From: Lachnospira sp. UBA4285 | GTDB lineage: Bacteria > Bacillota > Clostridia > Lachnospirales > Lachnospiraceae | Length of the DNA: 10,018 nt | Direction: 5' to 3' | Assembly: GCA_002394965.1 (NCBI GenBank) | Contig: DGVL01000043.1 | Span: forward strand, 9,041 to 19,058 | In this document: in pieces, positions 6,474-10,018 of the stretch | Layout: each line of letters opens with the position of its first letter | How positions within the stretch are numbered: position 1 is the first letter of the stretch | Program-made: the position numbers and the translations under genes | The notes under the pieces: model-generated | The model's database searches: none | What the model saw: the letters and a program-made list of their open reading frames with translations, nothing else | Told to the model about the DNA's origin: nothing

Positions 6474-8018
6474 GTGGTGGAGCAGAAGACGCGCGCTGAC
6501 TTTTCGATAAAAAACGCAACCGCGGCGATGGCGGCGCGGATTGTCGTCATTCTCTCAGGGTTTCTGACGCGAGTGGTGCTGACGCATACGCTGAATGCCG
6601 ACTATGTCGGTGTCAACGGGCTTCTGTCCAACATACTCGGAGCGCTGACGCTCTCAGAGATGGGGATTGACACCGCGCTCGTCTACTCTCTGTATCGGCC
6701 CGTGGCCAGGCACGATATCAGGAAACAAAAAGCTCTGGTACATCTTTACGGGCGCATCTATCCGCTCATCGCATGTGCTGTGGCATGCGCCGGAGCTGTC
6801 ATATATCCGCTCATCCGGGTCCTGATGCGCACCCGGCCGGATGTGGAGCACTTCACATTCATCTACGCGCTGTACGTGCTGAACGCGGCCGGCACTTATC
6901 TTCTGGCCTGTCGGGACCTGCTGTTTCTGGCAGATCAGCGCAACTACATCAACACCTGGTTCTACAGTGCCTTTCTGCTTATGCAGGACATTCTGCAGAT
7001 TATCCTGCTCATATTCACGCAGAGTTATGTGCTGTTTATGCTTGCGCAGATCGGCTGTAATCTTATGCGGAATCTTGCCTTGTATCTGTATTCGGGACAG
7101 TGTTATCCGTTTCTTCTGGACAAGAGGTCGGTTCCTGTGGATTCTAAGGAGCGGCACAGCCTCTGGCGCAATTCGGCCGCGATGCTTCTTCACAAGGCCG
7201 GCAGCGTCATCATCAACAATACCGATACTCTCTGCCTTACGTTTTTCTCCGGGCTGCGGACCGTCGGTGCCTACGCCAACTATTATCTGATCATCGGCTC
7301 CATACGGCAGATCGCGGATAATGCAGTGCGCGGAATCGCCGGAAGTGTGGGGAATCTGGCGGCAGGCGGCGAGAGAGAAAGAGTCAGCAGAGTATTCCGT
7401 CTGACTCTTTTTGGCGTGAATCTGCTCTACGGATTCTGCGCTATCTGTCTGTTTGAACTGCTGAATTCTTTTGTCGGACTTGTATTTGGTGAGAGCTTCG
7501 TGTTCCCAGTGCCGGTGAGCGCGGTCCTGTGTCTTAATTTTTATCTGAATGGCATCCGCCAGGCGGTACTTGTCTTCCGGGATTCCCTGGGGCTTTTCTG
7601 GTATGACCGCTACAAGACCGTGGCCGAATCCCTGGTCAATCTGGGAACATCGATCCTCCTGGCACTGTGCATGGGCACGATTGGCGTTTTCATCGGAACG
7701 ACGGTCAGTATCGTCTCCGTCTCCCTGTGGGTAGAGCCGCTGGTTCTGTACCGGAAATATCTGCTGCAGCCGGTCGGCGGATACTTTGTGCTCCTGCTGC
7801 GCTACGCGGCGGTCAGCGCGCTGGCTTTTCTGGCGGTTCTGGCTGCCGTGCGGCTTGTCGGAGGAGGTGCGCAGCTGACAGTCTTCCTGAAGCGGCTCCT
7901 GTGCTGCATGATCGTTCCGGGCGCGGTATACTGGCTTTGTTTCCGAAATACGCCGCAGTACTGCCAGCTGCGCAGTGCGCTGGAAAGGTACCGGAAGAAC
8001 AGGAGGGCTGACAGATGA
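6474..8018 (+). CDS. Wzx-like polysaccharide flippase (MOP/PST superfamily)
   Basis: This 514-residue polytopic membrane protein resembles the polysaccharide transport (Wzx/RfbX) branch of MOP exporters, which flip undecaprenyl-linked oligosaccharides to the outer membrane face. Hydrophobic segments occur throughout, for example at about 20-40, 95-115, 128-150, 163-182, 184-206, 264-282, 310-332, 343-362, 385-405, 407-425, 436-460 and 472-490; about 12-14 helices are plausible. The stretch NADYVGVNGLLSNILGALTL (41-60), followed by EMGIDTALVYSLYRP (62-76), is typical of flippases from Gram-positive capsule and exopolysaccharide loci. Start is GTG at 6474, with AGGGAG at 6463-6468; the adjacent GTG at 6477 is an equal alternative. 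It does not look like PelG, whose N-terminus differs. The substrate cannot be told from sequence. Its TGA overlaps the next gene's ATG. Confidence 0.85.
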   Translation: MVEQKTRADFSIKNATAAMAARIVVILSGFLTRVVLTHTLNADYVGVNGLLSNILGALTLSEMGIDTALVYSLYRPVARHDIRKQKALVHLYGRIYPLIACAVACAGAVIYPLIRVLMRTRPDVEHFTFIYALYVLNAAGTYLLACRDLLFLADQRNYINTWFYSAFLLMQDILQIILLIFTQSYVLFMLAQIGCNLMRNLALYLYSGQCYPFLLDKRSVPVDSKERHSLWRNSAAMLLHKAGSVIINNTDTLCLTFFSGLRTVGAYANYYLIIGSIRQIADNAVRGIAGSVGNLAAGGERERVSRVFRLTLFGVNLLYGFCAICLFELLNSFVGLVFGESFVFPVPVSAVLCLNFYLNGIRQAVLVFRDSLGLFWYDRYKTVAESLVNLGTSILLALCMGTIGVFIGTTVSIVSVSLWVEPLVLYRKYLLQPVGGYFVLLLRYAAVSALAFLAVLAAVRLVGGGAQLTVFLKRLLCCMIVPGAVYWLCFRNTPQYCQLRSALERYRKNRRADR

Positions 8019-8299
8019 GGAAAGACTCTGGCAACTGGACCAAACGGTATCTTCTGCGGCATCTGGCCGGGCGGTATTTTCTGATCCGCAGGGGGACGGA
8101 TCTCCCGGAATACAAAAGACCGCTTGAAACCGATGAGACGGGAGCAATGTTCTGGCGTGCAATATGCCGCTACCCGGATGATCCCGGAGAGGCAGCCCGG
8201 GTTCTTTCGGAGCCGTGCAAAGTGCCGGCCGGGGAACTTCTGCCGGATGTGGAAGTATTCTGCCGGACTGTAAAACAAATGATGGGGGAGGCGTTATGA
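8015..8299 (+). CDS. PqqD-like small protein (RiPP-recognition-element-type winged helix fold)
   Basis: This 94-residue cytosolic protein has the layout of the PqqD family (PF05402). A leader LLRHLAGRYFLIRRG (13-27) matches the family's strand region 'reiaGeyvLvp-G'. PLETDETGAMFWRAIC (36-51) matches the 'aLNetgalIWelld' core. PGEAARVLSEP (57-67) and PAGELLPDVEVFCRTVKQM (71-89) correspond to the 'eeIaaaLaeeYdv...eaDveaFLeeL' helices. Such domains bind leader peptides for RiPP-modifying enzymes, but many stand-alone members have no known job. No precursor peptide or peptide-modifying enzyme is visible here. It overlaps the flippase end by four bases (ATGA), and AGGAGG at 8001-8006 sits eight bases upstream, so it is surely translated. 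It ends three bases before the SDR/PelD-like gene, suggesting a role with these membrane proteins. Homology was judged by eye. Confidence 0.72.
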   Translation: MRKDSGNWTKRYLLRHLAGRYFLIRRGTDLPEYKRPLETDETGAMFWRAICRYPDDPGEAARVLSEPCKVPAGELLPDVEVFCRTVKQMMGEAL

Positions 8300-8302
8300 G
8301 CC

Positions 8303-10018
8303 ATGAAAGTATTGCTGATAGGCGGCGAAGGCAGCCTTATTAACAGTCTGACAGACCGATTCTATAAAGAAGGCCACCGGATCTTCCGGATAACCGGTGC
8401 GCGCTTTAAAAAGACAACCAATCGCCATGTGTTTGAGCAGTATGATTTCCCCTATGATTCGCCAGTTATCGGAGAGATCTTTGAGAGCGCCGATCCGGAT
8501 GTCGTGGTATTCACCGGCGCGTTTGACCCGCTGTTTGACTGGAAGACAGAGACCACCCACACGGCTGTGAAGTACACAGCCTGCCTGCTAAGTCTGCTGA
8601 TGGCATTCTCCTGCACCGGGAAAAGCCGCTTTATCTGTCTGTCTTCGCAGGAAGTCTTCAGCGGTTGGCACGACGGCAGTCTGGATGAGACAGCGGCACC
8701 ACAGAACACAGATAACCGCGGAATGGCGCTGATCGAAGCGGAAAATCTCTGCAGGAGTTTCCGCAGGGACCGCGGGGCGGATGTCGTTATCCTGCGCCTC
8801 GGAACATTCTGCCACTGTCCGCAGACGCCGGCCGATACCATGGATGTTGTATCACAGATGTGCCTTGATGCTCTGAGAAACCGGCAGGTGACTTTTGACC
8901 GAAAGCATGAGATTTCCCTTCTCTTTGAGCGGGATGTGGTGCAGTTCGTGACCCAGGCCGCGTTTGCGCCGGACTGTGGAGACGGGCTTTACAATATCGC
9001 CTCGGATCTGATCCGCAGCGAAGAAGAACTCGCGCACCTCGTCGCCGCATGTGCACAGCAGTCCGGAAAGAAAAAGGACGGAATGCCGCAGGTAGCGGTC
9101 TGTGACAGCGGAAGAGAAAGAAAGGAACGGGTGCAGCTGTCGAATGCGCGATTCCGAAGTGCTTTTGGAATCAATCGCTTTGCGGATCCCAAGACAGAGA
9201 TCGAAAGGATTCTTGCGTATATGAGAGCCCATCCGGATGTATTTCTGGAGGGCGCGCCACACGCGGAGACTTTCTGGCAGCGGCTCATGCGCCGGTTCGG
9301 CTGGGCAGCCCGCGCCCTGGTACCATTCCTGGAGAACGGGATCCTCTTCATCCCGTTTTTTATGCTGAATAACCGGGCGGTCGGGAGTCAGTACTTTGCG
9401 AAGATCGATTTTTACCTTTTGTATGTCCTGCTCTTTGCGGTCGTCCACGGCCAGCAGCAGGCGATCGTCTCCGCCATGCTCGCGACGGCCGGTTACATCT
9501 TCCGGCAGATGTATCAGCGGACCGGTTTTGACGTGATTCTGGATTATAATACCTATATCTGGATCGCCCAGCTTTTCATCGTCGGCCTGACAGTCGGCTA
9601 TCTGCATGACACGATCCGGAAACTGCGAGAAGAGGCGGCCGAGGATCACGAGTACATGGTCGGGCAGCTGCAGGATATCCGGGACATCAACAGCAGCAAT
9701 GTCCGGGTCAAAGATGCCCTTGAGACCCAGGTGATCTCACAGAATGATTCGGTCGGAAAAGTCTACCGCATGGTATCGCAACTGGACCGCTATAATGCCG
9801 ATGAGGTTCTGTTTTACGCCGCAGGGCTTTTAAAGGAGATGATGGGCTCGGAGGATATCGCCATCTACACCTGTACCATGCCTGAATTCGCCCGTCTTTT
9901 CACGGCGACGTCCGGAAAGGCGCGCTCGCTTGGCAATTCGATTCGCCGGGGGTCACTGGGACAGCTGTCCCGGGATGTCAGCAGCCGGCGCGTCTTCATC
10001 AACCGGTCTCTGGATCTT
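8303..10018 (+). CDS. PelD-like membrane protein with N-terminal degenerate SDR/epimerase domain, 3'-truncated by window edge
   Basis: The frame is open from the ATG at 8303 to the last base (572 codons, no stop). Residues 1 to about 310 form an extended-SDR, nucleotide-sugar-epimerase-like domain: MKVLLIGGEGSL at the cofactor site, DPDVVVFTGA (64-73), FICLSSQEVFSG (110-121), a DE pair (128-129), RGMALIEAE (139-147) where active enzymes have YGxSKxxxE, VVILRLGTF (161-169) and GLYNIAS (228-234). The catalytic Tyr and Lys are Arg139 and Leu143, so epimerase chemistry is unlikely. Four membrane helices follow (about 338-357, 368-383, 385-400, 418-434), then a charged coiled linker (435-490) and a GAF-like domain from about 495, cut at 572. 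PelD has this four-helix plus GAF plus degenerate GGDEF plan and binds c-di-GMP to switch on Pel synthesis. The GGDEF part, if present, is beyond the window. The ribosome binding site is GGGGGAGG (8284-8291), eleven bases before the ATG. Confidence 0.78.
   Translation, partial: MKVLLIGGEGSLINSLTDRFYKEGHRIFRITGARFKKTTNRHVFEQYDFPYDSPVIGEIFESADPDVVVFTGAFDPLFDWKTETTHTAVKYTACLLSLLMAFSCTGKSRFICLSSQEVFSGWHDGSLDETAAPQNTDNRGMALIEAENLCRSFRRDRGADVVILRLGTFCHCPQTPADTMDVVSQMCLDALRNRQVTFDRKHEISLLFERDVVQFVTQAAFAPDCGDGLYNIASDLIRSEEELAHLVAACAQQSGKKKDGMPQVAVCDSGRERKERVQLSNARFRSAFGINRFADPKTEIERILAYMRAHPDVFLEGAPHAETFWQRLMRRFGWAARALVPFLENGILFIPFFMLNNRAVGSQYFAKIDFYLLYVLLFAVVHGQQQAIVSAMLATAGYIFRQMYQRTGFDVILDYNTYIWIAQLFIVGLTVGYLHDTIRKLREEAAEDHEYMVGQLQDIRDINSSNVRVKDALETQVISQNDSVGKVYRMVSQLDRYNADEVLFYAAGLLKEMMGSEDIAIYTCTMPEFARLFTATSGKARSLGNSIRRGSLGQLSRDVSSRRVFINRSLDL

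Noticed and set aside
6474..8018. Flippase as PelG
   Set aside because: PelG is also a MOP-type protein, but its N-terminus and length differ from those seen here. The motifs match Wzx-like flippases of Gram-positive capsule loci better.
6654..8162. 502-codon open frame on the minus strand opposite the flippase
   Set aside because: It lies almost wholly opposite a clear membrane-protein gene with good start context. Its translation is rich in Arg, Gln, His and Ser with no recognisable motifs, as expected of a GC-rich antisense shadow.
8296..8343. 15-codon frame starting at the ATG at 8296, possible leader or precursor peptide
   Set aside because: It is well spaced from GGGGGAGG but very short, basic, and overlaps the SDR gene start in another frame. 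There is no leader-core pattern that would suit a RiPP precursor.
8852..9649. 265-codon open frame on the minus strand opposite the SDR/PelD-like gene
   Set aside because: The plus-strand frame is open for 572 codons with coherent domains. The minus-strand translation shows no family motifs.
1..10018. CRISPR arrays, tRNA/rRNA genes, insertion sequences, intrinsic terminators and riboswitches
   Set aside because: Intergenic space never exceeds about 25 bases. No spaced direct repeats, terminal inverted repeats, transposase motifs, cloverleaf segments or stem plus U-tract were seen.

Overview
The window reads as one uninterrupted plus-strand gene train from a GC-rich member of the Clostridia, most probably a Lachnospiraceae-like gut or rumen Firmicute. 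The evidence is the gene order rsmB-rlmN-stp-prkC-rsgA-rpe, which is the conserved Firmicutes 'priA-def-fmt-rsmB-rlmN-prpC-prkC-rsgA-rpe' housekeeping run, together with strong AGGAGG-type ribosome binding sites and a PASTA-type Ser/Thr kinase. No taxonomic search was possible, so the family-level placement is an inference.

Positions 1-6458 hold the housekeeping half. It contains a 5'-truncated 16S rRNA m5C methyltransferase (rsmB), the radical-SAM 23S rRNA/tRNA m2A methyltransferase (rlmN), a PP2C phosphatase (stp/prpC) with its partner membrane kinase (prkC), the 30S assembly GTPase RsgA, and ribulose-phosphate 3-epimerase (rpe). Gaps between these genes are 1-24 bases, and no promoter or terminator is evident, so they probably form one transcript. 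The theme is ribosome maturation plus cell-wall-sensing phosphorylation. In many Firmicutes the next gene is thiN (thiamine pyrophosphokinase). Here it is not.

Positions 6474-10018 hold an accessory half that starts only 15 bases after rpe, in the same direction. It consists of a 514-residue Wzx-like polysaccharide flippase, a 94-residue PqqD-like protein, and a large protein that runs off the window. The last protein joins an N-terminal extended-SDR (nucleotide-sugar epimerase-like) domain, four predicted membrane helices, a short coiled linker and the start of a GAF domain. The membrane-GAF part has the layout of PelD, the c-di-GMP receptor of Pel exopolysaccharide synthesis. Its SDR domain lacks the catalytic Tyr and Lys.

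The three accessory genes are tightly packed (one ATGA-type overlap, one gap of three bases). They look like the beginning of an exopolysaccharide assembly locus attached to the rpe end of the housekeeping operon. The most interesting parts are the pseudo-SDR/PelD-like fusion and the unexplained PqqD-like protein beside it. The rest of the locus, including any GGDEF-like domain, glycosyltransferase or PelG-type protein, lies beyond the right edge.
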